Shown piece after piece: positions 16,224 through 25,815 of a stretch of 64,000 nt of DNA. Within the stretch, counting starts at the first letter, position 1. Each line of letters starts with the position of its first letter. The position numbers and the translations under genes were made by a program. This stretch comes from Erysipelotrichales bacterium (lineage in GTDB: Bacteria; Bacillota_I; Bacilli_A; Erysipelotrichales; Erysipelotrichaceae), in the NCBI GenBank assembly GCA_910575705.1, contig CAJTFG010000002.1:186001-250000 (forward strand), given 5' to 3'. Below the pieces are notes generated by a model. That model was given only the letters and a program-made list of their open reading frames with translations, was not told the DNA's origin and ran no database searches.

Positions 16224-17615
16224 ATGGCAAACATGTCTCCTAAAAAGGTAGAAATGCCGATACAGCCGGGAAATGTCCGCTGTCATAATTTCGATGAAGT
16301 TACGCTTGGCTATACAAAAGAGATGGCGATGGAAGAGGCGAGCCGCTGTCTGCACTGTCCGACGAAGCCTTGTATGAACGGATGCCCTGTAAAGGTGCAT
16401 ATCCCTGATTTTATCGAACAGGTAGCCAAAGGTGATTTTGAAGAAGCTTATCAGATCATTCATGGAACGAGCTCTTTGCCGGCTGTTTGCGGTCGCGTAT
16501 GCCCGCAGGAAACACAATGTGAAAAGCTCTGTATCCGCGGTATTAAACATGAACCGGTCGCTATCGGCCGTTTGGAACGCTTTGTAGCGGATTATCATAT
16601 GCATCATGGCAAGGAACATGCGGAGGCGATCGCTTCCAATCATCATAAGGTAGCGATCATCGGATCCGGTCCTGCAGGACTTACATGTGCCGGAGATCTT
16701 GCGAATCTGGGATACGAAGTAACGGTATTTGAAGCGCTTCATGTAGCAGGCGGTGTCCTTGTTTATGGGATTCCGGAATTCCGTCTTCCGAAAGAGATCG
16801 TCCGCAAAGAGATCGAAGGACTGAAAAATAAAGGTGTAAAAATTGAAACCAATATGGTGATCGGACGTACGATCACGGTGGATGAACTGTTTGAATCCGG
16901 TTTTGAAGCGATCTTCATCGGCAGTGGTGCAGGTCTTCCGAATTTTATGAATATGCCGGGGGAAAATTTGAACGGTGTTTACAGTGCCAATGAATTCCTT
17001 ACGCGCTGCAATTTGATGAAAGCGTATAAAGAGGATGGAGAAACACCGATCCAGCATGCGAAAAAAGCGGTGATCGTCGGCGGAGGAAACGTCGCTATGG
17101 ATGCCGCACGCTGCGCGAAGCGCTTAGGTGTGGATGAGGTTACGATCGTATACCGCCGCAGCATGGAAGAGCTTCCGGCTCGTAAGGAGGAAGTGGAACA
17201 TGCTATGGAAGAAGGCATTCAGTTTGAACTGCTGACGAATCCGATCCAAGTGCTCGGTGATGAAAACGGATGGGTAAGCGGTATCGAATGCGTGAAGATG
17301 GAACTGGGAGAAGCCGATGCGAGCGGCCGCAGACGTCCTGTGGAAATCAAGGGCAGCAATTTTGTCAAAGAGATTGACTGTATGATCATGGCGATCGGCA
17401 CTTCACCGAATCCGCTGCTGCGGAAGACGACCGATCATCTGGAAACAAATAAGTGGGGATGCATCGTTGCGGATGAAAATGGCGCAACATCTCGTGAAGG
17501 TGTTTTTGCCGGAGGAGATGCGGTTACCGGAGCGGCTACGGTCATTTTGGCGATGGGCGCTGGAAAGACGGCCGCAAAATCCATTGATGAGTACATCCGT
17601 CACAAAAATTCTTAA
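16224..17615 (+). CDS. gltA: NfnB/GltA-type NADPH oxidoreductase subunit
   Basis: This is a 463-residue homologue of the glutamate synthase small subunit. Its N-terminal domain has cysteines for two [4Fe-4S] clusters (CLHCPTKPCMNGCPV and CGRVCPQETQCEKLC), followed by the FAD loop GSGPAGLTCAGDLA and the NADPH loop GGGNVAMDAARCA, and ends with a second FAD segment (FAGGDAVTGAATV). No glutamate synthase large subunit is nearby, so it most likely works with the preceding NfnA-like subunit. ATG 16224 follows AAGGAGGTG; a longer in-frame reading back to 16128 lies inside the upstream gene. Confidence 0.9.
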   Translation: MANMSPKKVEMPIQPGNVRCHNFDEVTLGYTKEMAMEEASRCLHCPTKPCMNGCPVKVHIPDFIEQVAKGDFEEAYQIIHGTSSLPAVCGRVCPQETQCEKLCIRGIKHEPVAIGRLERFVADYHMHHGKEHAEAIASNHHKVAIIGSGPAGLTCAGDLANLGYEVTVFEALHVAGGVLVYGIPEFRLPKEIVRKEIEGLKNKGVKIETNMVIGRTITVDELFESGFEAIFIGSGAGLPNFMNMPGENLNGVYSANEFLTRCNLMKAYKEDGETPIQHAKKAVIVGGGNVAMDAARCAKRLGVDEVTIVYRRSMEELPARKEEVEHAMEEGIQFELLTNPIQVLGDENGWVSGIECVKMELGEADASGRRRPVEIKGSNFVKEIDCMIMAIGTSPNPLLRKTTDHLETNKWGCIVADENGATSREGVFAGGDAVTGAATVILAMGAGKTAAKSIDEYIRHKNS

Positions 17616-17630
17616 TTTGTTTTGAAAGGG

Positions 17631-17660
17631 ATTACATTTTCATGGAAATTATGATATGAT
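17631..17660 (+). promoter_or_regulatory. Putative promoter of a second small RNA
   Basis: ATTACA (17631-17636), an 18-base spacer and TATGAT (17655-17660). It lies just after gltA with no plus-strand gene downstream before the terminator at 17814. Confidence 0.5.
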
Positions 17661-17666
17661 GATATC

Positions 17667-17814
17667 AGGAATAAGTATCTTATTTCTATTCGTAATATTG
17701 GCTCTATTACGAAGTTTAAGGTATGCTTCTGCACATATTCGGAAGCATGGGTATTCATCATATCGATTTCCTTTCGATAATTATTAAAGGCACGTTAAAC
17801 GTGCCTTTAATAAT
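17667..17814 (+). ncRNA. Candidate structured small RNA, about 148 nt
   Basis: The 216-base gap between gltA and trkH has no coding frame, but it has serial hairpins. TTCGTAAT (17689-17696) pairs with ATTACGAA (17706-17713), ATGCTTC (17723-17729) with GAAGCAT (17742-17748), and TATCG (17761-17765) with CGATA (17775-17779). These are followed by the 15-bp terminator stem at 17780-17814. Together with the promoter-like sequence at 17631-17660 this suggests a stand-alone transcript. It could instead be the structured 3' UTR of gltA. I do not recognise the family. Confidence 0.45.
17780..17814. terminator. Bidirectional terminator between gltA and trkH
   Basis: Perfect 15-bp inverted repeat, 17780-17794 with 17800-17814, loop TTAAA. 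The core is AAAGGCACG/CGTGCCTTT with A/T-rich ends on both sides. Confidence 0.7.
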
Positions 17815-17831
17815 GGTTGTTTATTTTAAAG

Positions 17832-19328
17832 TTAAGAGTTTCGCCGTTTGCCCTTTTTTATGGAAGATCTGTGCAGCAAGGGGGATAAAAAGATAATAAT
17901 CGGATATATTTCCAAGCGTCCTATCAGCATAGCGGCACTTAATATGATCTTGGATAAGTTAGAAAACATCGCAAAGCTTCCTAACGGACCGCATAATCCA
18001 AATCCCGGGCCGATATTGCCGAGGCATGCGAAGACGGAAGATATCGTCGTTTCGATATCGAAATTATCTAAGGATACAAGAAGAAGACAAAAGGCCATGA
18101 TGATGATGTAACAGGTGAAGAAACTCATGATCTGATTTACGGTTTCTTCTGCTACGATATGTCCGTTCAATGTGACGGCATTTACTTTCTGCGGATGGAT
18201 CATACGCTGGATATCCAGTTTGATCTTCTTTACGATGATCATGATTCGGGAAACTTTCACGCCTCCACCGGTAGAACCGGCACAAGCCCCGATCACCATC
18301 AGTAAGAGGAGGATTATCTTTGAGAAGGAAGGCCATGTGTTAAAATCGACGCTGGAGAAACCGGTCGTGGTAATGATGGACGCAACCTGAAATCCGCTGT
18401 AGCGAAGACAAGTCGCTGCCGATTGATAAAGCGGATAAATATTGATAGCGATGCATATGATGGCAGCGATGACGATGCCGAAATACGTTCGCATTTCCTC
18501 ATCGCGAAACACATTGCGGTAATTTCGGATCATCAAAAAATAATACAAGTTGAAATTAACGCCGAAAAGCAACATGAAGAGACTGATGATCATTTCACAA
18601 TATACGCTGTCATAAGCGGCGATGCTGATGGATTTTATCGCGAAGCCTCCGGTTCCGGCAGTAGCGAATGTATTGACGAGCGCGTCAAACAGCGGCATAC
18701 CGCCGATACATAAAAGAAAGAATTCGATGATGCTCAGACACATATACATCAGATATAGGATCATAGCGCTTTTTTTTAGGCGAGGTACGAGTTTTCCGAT
18801 CGTAGGACCCGGCGCTTCGGCACGCATGATGTGCATCGTTCGCTCGTTGCTTTTTGGAAGCAGTGCCAAAATAAATACGAGAACGCCCATTCCGCCGATC
18901 CAGTGGGTAAAACTGCGCCAGAATAATAGACCGTAGGATAATGCTTCGACATCGATCAGGATGGAAGCCCCGGTGGTAGTGAAGCCGGATACGGTTTCAA
19001 AAAAGGCATCGATAAAGCTGGGGATCTCCTGTGACAGATAAAAGGGAAGTGCACCGCAAATAGAAACGAACAGCCAAGAAAGACCGACGGCAATAAGACC
19101 GTCTTTGGCAAAGTAGGTCGTTTTTTTTGCACGGATGCATAGCAGAGGAAGCGCAACGATAAGGGTAACGGCGATGCTTAAAAGGAAAGAGGAATATACG
19201 CGTTCCCGATATAATAAGGATACGATCAGCGGAAAAACCATCAAGCAAGCAGTTGCCAGAAGAACATATCCCAGCAAATTTAAAATGATGCACCAGTTCA
19301 ACTTAGTAAGTGCTTTATGCCAGTACAT
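17832..19328 (-). CDS. trkH: TrkH family potassium uptake channel
   Basis: This 498-residue membrane protein is the ion-conducting subunit of a Trk/Ktr potassium uptake system. It shows the four pore-loop repeats of the family: TGFTTTGAS, FATAGTGGFA, TTTGFSSVDF and CLGNIGPGFG. TrkA is encoded immediately upstream, with a 14-base overlap, so the two are translated from one message. Length is typical. It ends at the bidirectional terminator at 17.8 kb. Confidence 0.95.
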   Translation of the reverse strand: MYWHKALTKLNWCIILNLLGYVLLATACLMVFPLIVSLLYRERVYSSFLLSIAVTLIVALPLLCIRAKKTTYFAKDGLIAVGLSWLFVSICGALPFYLSQEIPSFIDAFFETVSGFTTTGASILIDVEALSYGLLFWRSFTHWIGGMGVLVFILALLPKSNERTMHIMRAEAPGPTIGKLVPRLKKSAMILYLMYMCLSIIEFFLLCIGGMPLFDALVNTFATAGTGGFAIKSISIAAYDSVYCEMIISLFMLLFGVNFNLYYFLMIRNYRNVFRDEEMRTYFGIVIAAIICIAINIYPLYQSAATCLRYSGFQVASIITTTGFSSVDFNTWPSFSKIILLLLMVIGACAGSTGGGVKVSRIMIIVKKIKLDIQRMIHPQKVNAVTLNGHIVAEETVNQIMSFFTCYIIIMAFCLLLVSLDNFDIETTISSVFACLGNIGPGFGLCGPLGSFAMFSNLSKIILSAAMLIGRLEIYPIIIFLSPLLHRSSIKKGKRRNS

Positions 19329-20673
19329 CGTTGATATCTCCCATCTTCAGAATCGTGCTGAAAACAATAACGGTATCATGCAGCTGTATGACGGACTGTC
19401 CATTGGCGACACAAGGCTTTCCCTTGTGGGTGATACAGGCGATCAATATACCTTTGCGGAATTTGATCTCGCTTAACGGACGATTCAGAAAGCGGCAGTT
19501 TTCTTTGATTCGGAATTCCAAAATTTCCACACGTTCATCCATGATCCGTAGCAGAGATTCCACATTGCTGCCGACGCTGTTTTGCATTGCCCGCACATAT
19601 TGGATGATCTGATCCGCGGTGATGTTCTTCGGTGTGATGATATTGTCTAATCCCAGTGTTTCGGTCAAAAAGCCAAGAGAGAAATGATTCACTTTCGGAA
19701 GGACTTTACAAACGCCCTGATTGGCGGCAAACAGGCTGATGATGATATTTTCTTCGTCGTTATCGGTTAAGGCGATGAAAGCATCCTGCTTTTCCAGTGC
19801 TTCCGAACAAAGCAGTTCGTGATCGGTACCGTCGCCTTCTATGATACAGGCTGTCGGAAATGTTTCTGCCAAAAGTAGACAGCGATCTCTGTTTTTTTCA
19901 ATGATTTTTACGTTCATACCGGAATCGAGCAGAGAGCCGGTCAGATAAAAGGCGATGCGTCCGCCGCCTACGATCATGACATCGCGGATCTTGCGGGAAA
20001 AGATCCCGATGGAAGACAGGAATTTTTCTATATCGCGCATGGAACCGCTCAAGGTAATGCGATCATTTTCCTGAATGATCGTGGAACCGTTCGGTGTGAA
20101 TACTTCCTGATTTCTTTGGATTATACAAAATAAAACGCGGATCTGCGTCCTTTTCACATAGATATCGCTGATTGCTTTGCCGATCAGCGGATTGCCGCTT
20201 CTCACTTTGAATTCTGCCATCTCCACTCTGCTTTTCGCAAACGTACTGTGCTTTACCTCATTGGAAAAACGCAAAGCGCCGGCAATTTCCCGAGCGGCCG
20301 CCATTTCCGGATTGATATGCATGCTCAGTCTCAGTTCGTCTTTTAAAATAGATAAGCTTTTTATGTATTCAGGATTTCGTATGCGGGCGATCGTAGATCT
20401 TGCGCCGATTTTTTTTGCTAATATGCAGCAGATGATATTGAGCTCATCCGCACTTGTCGCCGCTATCAGAATATCGGCCTCTTTGACATTTGCTTCTTTT
20501 TGTATATCATAATTGGCACCGTTTCCCTGAATGCCTACAACATCCAGAAGATTCATGGTGCTGTTCAGCACGCGCTGCTTCTCTTCGATGATGGTGACAT
20601 CATGACCTTCTTTATCTAACTGTTTGGCAAGGGTAAAACCTACTTTACCGTCTCCGACAATAACTATTTTCAT
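19315..20673 (-). CDS. trkA: TrkA potassium uptake regulatory subunit
   Basis: TrkA is the cytoplasmic nucleotide-binding gate of TrkH. The 452-residue protein contains two RCK modules: the first opens with KIVIVGDGKVGFTLAKQL (residues 2-19) and the second begins near IRDVMIVGGGRIAFYLT (about 230), each followed by a TrkA-C domain. Start at 20673 is supported by AGAGGATGATGC. It overlaps trkH and forms a two-gene operon with it. Confidence 0.95.
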   Translation of the reverse strand: MKIVIVGDGKVGFTLAKQLDKEGHDVTIIEEKQRVLNSTMNLLDVVGIQGNGANYDIQKEANVKEADILIAATSADELNIICCILAKKIGARSTIARIRNPEYIKSLSILKDELRLSMHINPEMAAAREIAGALRFSNEVKHSTFAKSRVEMAEFKVRSGNPLIGKAISDIYVKRTQIRVLFCIIQRNQEVFTPNGSTIIQENDRITLSGSMRDIEKFLSSIGIFSRKIRDVMIVGGGRIAFYLTGSLLDSGMNVKIIEKNRDRCLLLAETFPTACIIEGDGTDHELLCSEALEKQDAFIALTDNDEENIIISLFAANQGVCKVLPKVNHFSLGFLTETLGLDNIITPKNITADQIIQYVRAMQNSVGSNVESLLRIMDERVEILEFRIKENCRFLNRPLSEIKFRKGILIACITHKGKPCVANGQSVIQLHDTVIVFSTILKMGDINDVLA

Positions 20674-20901
20674 AAATGCATCATCCTCTTTTAAAACGAT
20701 ATAATTTTACCATGAATAAAAAGAAAAGAAAGACTAATCATGAAAAAAGTATATAAACATTCATAATGTAGGAACGGCCTTTCGCGGTTTGCTTTTTTTG
20801 ATCTGTACACGAGGATCAAAAATCGTTGGTACTCTTCGTTTTCGGTTTACATACCTATTTAAAAATTTTTCTTCTGATTTTATAAAAGCGTGAATTTGCG
20901 A

Positions 20902-20930
20902 TTGACGAAACGGAAGGAATTGATTATACT
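20902..20930 (+). promoter_or_regulatory. Promoter of the leuS T-box transcript
   Basis: TTGACG (20902-20907), a 17-base spacer and TATACT (20925-20930). The sequence from the -10 on, TATACTGTTTACGTA, recurs exactly at the yebC promoter (23646-23660). Confidence 0.7.
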
Positions 20931-20936
20931 GTTTAC

Positions 20937-21141
20937 GTAATGGCAATGATGCAGAGCAGTACCTGTGGAAGATGGCAAAGAGAGCTGATGAATGGTGAAA
21001 ATCAGAGCATTGGACATGGGGAACTCGCTGTGGAGCTGAGGGATCCGTAAACCTTGCGTTAAAAGGAATGAGTTGCATGCCGATGGTGTGAACTAAGGTG
21101 GTACCGCGTAGTTTTGCGTCCTTAGAGAGGGACGTTTTTTT
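20937..21141 (+). promoter_or_regulatory. T-box leader, leucine specific (CUC specifier)
   Basis: This is a tRNA-sensing leader ahead of leuS. The T-box core AACTAAGGTGGTACCGCG sits at 21091-21108, the AGTA bulge motif at about 20956, and the GGTGAAAATCAG stretch of stem I at about 20995. The specifier is most likely CTC in GGAACTCGCTG, a leucine codon, which agrees with the downstream gene. The terminator CGTCC/GGACG plus a T-run (21117-21141) competes with the antiterminator that uncharged tRNA-Leu stabilises. Upstream, 20674-20901 shows no gene; it holds a hairpin TTTTGATC/GATCAAAA of unknown role. Confidence 0.93.
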
Positions 21142-21162
21142 ATGCTTGAAAGGAGAATGCAT

Positions 21163-23562
21163 ATGAGTTTTGATCATCAGAAAATAGAAAAAAAATGGCA
21201 AAAGGTGTGGAAAGAGCAGAAGACTTTTGCCTGTGATACGAAAGATTTTGAAAAGCCGAAATGCTATGTGTTGGATATGTTTCCATATCCGAGCGGAAAC
21301 GGACTGCATGTAGGACATCCGGAGGGATATACGGCGACCGATGTATTATGCAGGATGCGCCGCATGCAAGGGTACAATGTCCTGCATCCGATGGGATTTG
21401 ATTCCTTCGGTTTGCCGGCGGAGCAGTTCGCTATTCAAACGGGGCATCATCCGGCGGAATTTACGAAGCAGAATATCGATCATTTTCGGGATCAGATCCA
21501 GGCTCTGGGTTTTTCATACGACTGGGATAGAGAGATATCTACGACAGATCCCCAATATTATAAATGGACACAATGGATCTTTTTAAAACTGTATGAAAAA
21601 GGGCTTGCCTATGTTGATGAGATCCCGGTAAACTGGTGTCCGCAGTTAGGTACGGTATTGGCGAATGAAGAGGTGATTGACGGAAAAAGCGAGCGCGGCG
21701 GCTATCCGGTCATTCGTAAACCGATGCGTCAATGGGTTTTGAAGATCACGGCGTATGCGGAACGCTTGCTGGAAGATTTGGAACTGTGCGACTGGCCTTC
21801 TTCAACAAAGGAGATGCAGATCAACTGGATCGGGAAATCTCAGGGAGCCAATGTCATATTTAAGATCAAGGATACCAAGAAAGAATTCACGGTATTTACG
21901 ACGCGCTGCGATACGCTGTTCGGTGCGACGTATTGCGTAATGGCTCCGGAACATCCGTATGTAGATGAGATAACATCTTCATCGCAGAAAGAAGCGGTTG
22001 CTGCATATAAAAAGATGTGCTCTACGAAATCCGATATGGAACGCACGGAGTTAAATAAGGACAAGACGGGGGTGTTTACCGGTGCTTATGCGGTTAATCC
22101 GGTAAACGGCAAAGAAATACCGATCTGGATTTCCGACTATGTATTGGCAAGTTACGGAAGCGGAGCGATCATGGCAGTTCCGGCGCATGATACGCGTGAC
22201 TGGGAATTTGCGAAAAAGTTTGATTTGGAGATCATTCCCGTTTTAGAAGGCGGGGATGTAACGAAAGAGGCGTATACCGAGGATGGTGTACATATCAATT
22301 CTGATTTTTTGGATGGCATGGGAAAGCAGGAAGCTATCGATACGATGATAGAGTGGCTGAAAGCGCATGGCTGCGGTGAGGCAAAAACGACGTATAAACT
22401 GAGAGACTGGTTGTTCTCTCGTCAGCGTTATTGGGGAGAACCGATCCCGATCATCCATATGGAAGACGGAACGACGAGAACGGTCGATGTGGAGGAACTG
22501 CCGCTAGAACTTCCGGAAACGAAGAATTTTCAGCCCAGCGGTACGGGGGAATCCCCTTTGGCGCATTGCGAGGATTGGCTGCATGTGGAAATTGACGGTG
22601 TTAAGGGAATCCGGGAAACAAATACCATGCCGCAGTGGGCTGGTTCCTGTTGGTACTATCTTCGCTATATCGATCCGAAGAATCCGGATGCGATTGCGGA
22701 TGCGGAACTGTTAAAGCACTGGCTTCCTGTCGATCTGTACATCGGCGGTGCCGAGCATGCCGTATTGCACTTGCTGTATGCCCGTTTTTGGCATAAGGTG
22801 TTATATGATTGCGGGGTCGTTCCTACGAAAGAACCGTTCCAGAAGCTGTTCCATCAGGGGATGATCCTTGGAGAGAATAATGAAAAGATGTCTAAGTCTC
22901 GTGGCAATGTCGTTAATCCGGATGAGATCATCGCATCTCACGGTGCAGATGCGCTGCGTCTTTACGAGATGTTTATGGGACCGCTAGAAGCCGCTTTACC
23001 TTGGAATACCAACGGTTTGGACGGTGCCCGTAAATGGCTGGATCGCGTATATCGTCTCTATACGGAATACGATAAGTTCACAACAGAAAACGATGGGAAA
23101 CTGGATCGTGTGTATCATGCGACCGTAAAGAAGGTGACCGGCGATATTGAAACATTGAATTTGAATACGGCGATTTCACAAATGATGATCTTTATCAACG
23201 AATGCTATAAAGCAGATACGATTTATGTGGAATATGCAAAGAACTTCATCAAGATGCTGAGTACATATGCACCACATTTGGGAGAAGAGATCTGGCAGAC
23301 AGTTTTCCATAATGAGAACTCTATCGCCTATGAACCATGGCCACTTTATGATGAGGCGAAACTGGTAGAAGATGAGATCGAGGTGATCGTTCAAGTAAAT
23401 GGTAAGCTGCGTGGTAAATTCATGACGGCTGCCGGAAGTGCAGATGCAGATATCGAAGAAAAGGCGCTGACTATCGCTGCCGTAAAAGCACAACTGGAAG
23501 GCAAAACCATTCGCAAGGTTTTGGTTATCAAAGGCAGGGTTGTCAATATCGTTGCCAATTAG
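21163..23562 (+). CDS. leuS: Leucyl-tRNA synthetase
   Basis: This is a class Ia aminoacyl-tRNA synthetase that charges tRNA-Leu. At 799 residues it has normal bacterial length. The HIGH motif appears as [11 protein letters not shown] (about residue 48), the CP1 editing domain is present in the middle, and KMSKS appears as [10 protein letters not shown] (about 579). ATG 21163 is chosen for its AAAGGAG; an in-frame ATG at 21142 lies in the T-box terminator tail. Expression is controlled by the T-box and the gene ends at a hairpin terminator. Confidence 0.98.
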   Translation: MSFDHQKIEKKWQKVWKEQKTFACDTKDFEKPKCYVLDMFPYPSGNGLHVGHPEGYTATDVLCRMRRMQGYNVLHPMGFDSFGLPAEQFAIQTGHHPAEFTKQNIDHFRDQIQALGFSYDWDREISTTDPQYYKWTQWIFLKLYEKGLAYVDEIPVNWCPQLGTVLANEEVIDGKSERGGYPVIRKPMRQWVLKITAYAERLLEDLELCDWPSSTKEMQINWIGKSQGANVIFKIKDTKKEFTVFTTRCDTLFGATYCVMAPEHPYVDEITSSSQKEAVAAYKKMCSTKSDMERTELNKDKTGVFTGAYAVNPVNGKEIPIWISDYVLASYGSGAIMAVPAHDTRDWEFAKKFDLEIIPVLEGGDVTKEAYTEDGVHINSDFLDGMGKQEAIDTMIEWLKAHGCGEAKTTYKLRDWLFSRQRYWGEPIPIIHMEDGTTRTVDVEELPLELPETKNFQPSGTGESPLAHCEDWLHVEIDGVKGIRETNTMPQWAGSCWYYLRYIDPKNPDAIADAELLKHWLPVDLYIGGAEHAVLHLLYARFWHKVLYDCGVVPTKEPFQKLFHQGMILGENNEKMSKSRGNVVNPDEIIASHGADALRLYEMFMGPLEAALPWNTNGLDGARKWLDRVYRLYTEYDKFTTENDGKLDRVYHATVKKVTGDIETLNLNTAISQMMIFINECYKADTIYVEYAKNFIKMLSTYAPHLGEEIWQTVFHNENSIAYEPWPLYDEAKLVEDEIEVIVQVNGKLRGKFMTAAGSADADIEEKALTIAAVKAQLEGKTIRKVLVIKGRVVNIVAN

Positions 23563-23570
23563 CGTAAATA

Positions 23571-23596
23571 AGCGATTCGATCGAGTCGCTTTTTTA
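23571..23596 (+). terminator. Terminator after leuS
   Basis: AGCGATTCGA (23571-23580) pairs with TCGAGTCGCT (23581-23590, one G-U pair), followed by six or more T. Confidence 0.75.
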
Positions 23597-23681
23597 TGCC
23601 GTAAAGTAGGTATTTCTGTATTTGCATGGAAATCCTGATCTATGATATACTGTTTACGTACATTTGGAAGGTGATGAATAG

Positions 23682-24410
23682 ATGGGTAGACATTTTGAAG
23701 TGCGGGCTGCAGCGATGCAGAAGACTGCCAATGCGAAAGCTAAGGTATATTCCCGTTTTGGGAAAGAGATATTGATGGCTGCGAAGGCAGGTGTTCCGGA
23801 TCCGGATATGAATCTGGCGTTGAAAAAGGTGATTGAACGTGCTAAAGCGAATCAGGTACCGGCTGATGTCATTAAGCGGGCGATCGAAAAGGCAAAGGGC
23901 GGAACGAGTGAAAACTATGCAGCTGCAACCTATGAAGGATTCGGTGCTGGCGGTGCCGCTACGGTCATCATTGATTGTTTGACGGATAACAACAACCGCA
24001 CGATCGCGGATTTACGTGCTTGTTTCAATAAATCGCATGCGAAAATGGGTGTTTCCGGTTCTGTTTCCTTTAATTATGAGAAAGTGGGCATTGCCGTGAT
24101 CGCTTATGAAGATGAAGAGATGATGATGGATACGCTGATCAGTGCGGATGTCGATTTAAAAGATATCGAGATCGAAGACGGTATGATGACGATTACCGTA
24201 GAGCCGACGGATTTGCATAAGGCTAAGGAAGCGATCGAAGGGCTGATTCCAGACGTGAAATTTGAAATGTTGGAGCCGACGATGATAGCGAATGATTACG
24301 TAGAGCTGGAAGGTGAAGACAAAATGCTGTTTGAGCGCTTGATAGCCTTGCTGGACGATGTGGATGATGTACAGAACGTCTATCACAATGTCAGCAATTT
24401 GCATGAATAG
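23682..24410 (+). CDS. yebC: YebC/PmpR family protein
   Basis: This 242-residue protein belongs to the YebC family, described as transcriptional regulators and, more recently, as factors helping ribosomes through difficult sequences. It opens with MGRHFEVR and has the conserved segment GVPDPDMNLAL...RAKANQVPADVI followed by the two alpha/beta domains with YEGFGAGGAA and NNNRTIADLR. A promoter with TATACT at 23646-23651 precedes it, and a terminator follows. It is a single-gene unit. Confidence 0.93.
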   Translation: MGRHFEVRAAAMQKTANAKAKVYSRFGKEILMAAKAGVPDPDMNLALKKVIERAKANQVPADVIKRAIEKAKGGTSENYAAATYEGFGAGGAATVIIDCLTDNNNRTIADLRACFNKSHAKMGVSGSVSFNYEKVGIAVIAYEDEEMMMDTLISADVDLKDIEIEDGMMTITVEPTDLHKAKEAIEGLIPDVKFEMLEPTMIANDYVELEGEDKMLFERLIALLDDVDDVQNVYHNVSNLHE

Positions 24411-24432
24411 AACCTCATAAGAGGTTTTTTTA
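24411..24432 (+). terminator. Terminator after yebC
   Basis: AACCTC (24411-24416) and GAGGTT (24421-24426) flank ATAA and are followed by a T-run. The AAGAGG of the hairpin also sits at ribosome-binding distance from the next ATG (24435). Confidence 0.7.
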
Positions 24433-24434
24433 AC

Positions 24435-24923
24435 ATGGCCATACAAATACGAAGAGCTGAGGAACAGGATATTCCTCAGCTGGAACAATTATACAGAAAG
24501 CGTGTGTTATATAACGAAAGAAAAGGGATTCCGCAATGGACGCTGCAGGATGTAAAGTGGGAGACCTTATGTCGGACATATCGAATCGGGGACTTCTATA
24601 TGCTGTTTGATATACAGCTGATCGCTTGTTGTTGCATCGTGGATGTAGATCCGGTATACTGGCCGGGTAGGAAGAAAGGGGATTCTTTGTATCTGCATAA
24701 GATTGCAACCGATCCGGACTATGAAAAGCAGGGCTATGGTGATATCATGCTTTCCTTTTTCAAGGAAAAAGGAAGACGGGAAGGATACCCTGATGTGCGT
24801 TTAGATGTGAGAGCGCATAAACAAAAGCTGCGTTCTTTTTATGAAAGAAACGGATTTCAGCTTATGGAAGTACGTTCGATATTTCAAGAATATCAGACCG
24901 CTTTATATGTGTATGCATTTTGA
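24435..24923 (+). CDS. GNAT family N-acetyltransferase
   Basis: This 162-residue single-domain acetyltransferase has the acetyl-CoA loop in ATDPDYEKQGYGDIML (Q/RxxGxG-like, about 96-111) and the typical C-terminal LRSFYERNGFQ. The substrate is unknown. Its only visible ribosome site, AGAGG, lies within the yebC terminator hairpin, so translation may depend on read-through transcripts with that hairpin melted, or on a weak start. Confidence 0.85.
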   Translation: MAIQIRRAEEQDIPQLEQLYRKRVLYNERKGIPQWTLQDVKWETLCRTYRIGDFYMLFDIQLIACCCIVDVDPVYWPGRKKGDSLYLHKIATDPDYEKQGYGDIMLSFFKEKGRREGYPDVRLDVRAHKQKLRSFYERNGFQLMEVRSIFQEYQTALYVYAF

Positions 24924-25003
24924 ATCTGATAGGAGATGTGCGTCTGTGATTGCATAATATTTAAAACTTATATATAATATATACTGTTAAGGAGGAAGTT
25001 GCT

Positions 25004-25711
25004 ATGTTTAATAATTCCAATTATGAAATTGACAGTTTATCCGAAAGCAAACAGGCAGATTTTCGTAAATATGTATTAAAAACTTTTGGTACGATGGCTT
25101 TGGGACTTCTGATCACAGCGATAAGTGCCGTGTTGTTTTTGCGTACCGATCTGGTATTTTATGTGTTCCGTTTTCGATGGTTCCCATTAATTCTTATCGT
25201 TGCTCAAATCGCTGTCGTATCTTCTTTCAGCATACGCTTATTTAAATCCAGCGTTAAAACTGTACAGGCGATGTTTTTCTTTTATTCCGTGCTGACGGGA
25301 TTTAACTTTGCGTTATTAGGTTTGGCTTATACAGGTACGGATATCTCTCTGGCGTTTTTTCTGACTTGTGCATATTTCGGAAGTTTGGTTGCCATTGGCT
25401 ATACGACCAAGATGGATTTTTCCAAGATCGCGCCGATCATGTTCACGGGGTTACTGATTCTCATCGTATTTAATATCATTGCTTTATTTACGGATATGCA
25501 GGGCATGGAAATGCTGATATGTTCTGTGGGTTTGTTGCTTTTTACAGGCATTACGGCTTATGATGCGCAGAAGATGAAGAGAAACTATATTCAATTTGAA
25601 GATGATGACTATATGTTACAGCGTTTATCTTTATATTCCGCTTTGGATCTTTACCTGGATTTTATCAATATCTTCATCTATATTCTGAGGATCGTAGGAG
25701 ACCGCGATTAA
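25004..25711 (+). CDS. Bax inhibitor-1/YccA family membrane protein
   Basis: This 235-residue protein has seven hydrophobic segments and the family pattern: a soluble N-terminus ending in FRKYVLKTFGTM, the middle GYTTKMDFSK, and the C-terminal LYSALDLYLDFINIFIYILRI with conserved acidic residues near the calcium/proton site of BsYetJ. Members are pH-sensitive calcium leak channels. AAGGAGGAAG precedes the ATG, and a terminator follows. Confidence 0.92.
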   Translation: MFNNSNYEIDSLSESKQADFRKYVLKTFGTMALGLLITAISAVLFLRTDLVFYVFRFRWFPLILIVAQIAVVSSFSIRLFKSSVKTVQAMFFFYSVLTGFNFALLGLAYTGTDISLAFFLTCAYFGSLVAIGYTTKMDFSKIAPIMFTGLLILIVFNIIALFTDMQGMEMLICSVGLLLFTGITAYDAQKMKRNYIQFEDDDYMLQRLSLYSALDLYLDFINIFIYILRIVGDRD

Positions 25712-25733
25712 TAATTTAAAAATAGTATGAAAT

Positions 25734-25760
25734 AAGGCGCATCGATGATGTGCCTTTTTT
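25734..25760 (+). terminator. Terminator after the Bax-inhibitor-like gene
   Basis: AAGGCGCATC (25734-25743) pairs with GATGTGCCTT (25747-25756, one G-U), followed by T-run to 25760. Confidence 0.75.
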
Positions 25761-25781
25761 ATGCTGTTTTATAAAGGTGAT

Positions 25782-25815
25782 AAAAAACGAAAGAAGATAT
25801 TCATCACTTCTTTCG
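25782..25815 (-). terminator. Terminator of the DUF218 gene
   Basis: On the minus strand, CGAAAGAAG (25815-25807) pairs with CTTCTTTCG (25796-25788) and is followed by six T. The 5' arm includes the last codons of the gene. Confidence 0.75.

Noticed and set aside
15017-17057. Long open frames on the minus strand opposite aroD, nfnA and gltA (345-405 codons)
   Set aside because: The plus-strand proteins have clear motifs. The antisense frames have no ribosome sites, odd compositions rich in Arg, His and Ser, and no recognisable domains.
20761-21318. Minus-strand frame across the T-box leader and leuS start, ending in a Lys/Arg-rich tail
   Set aside because: It overlaps the T-box and leuS start, both certain, and lacks a start with a ribosome site near the basic tail.
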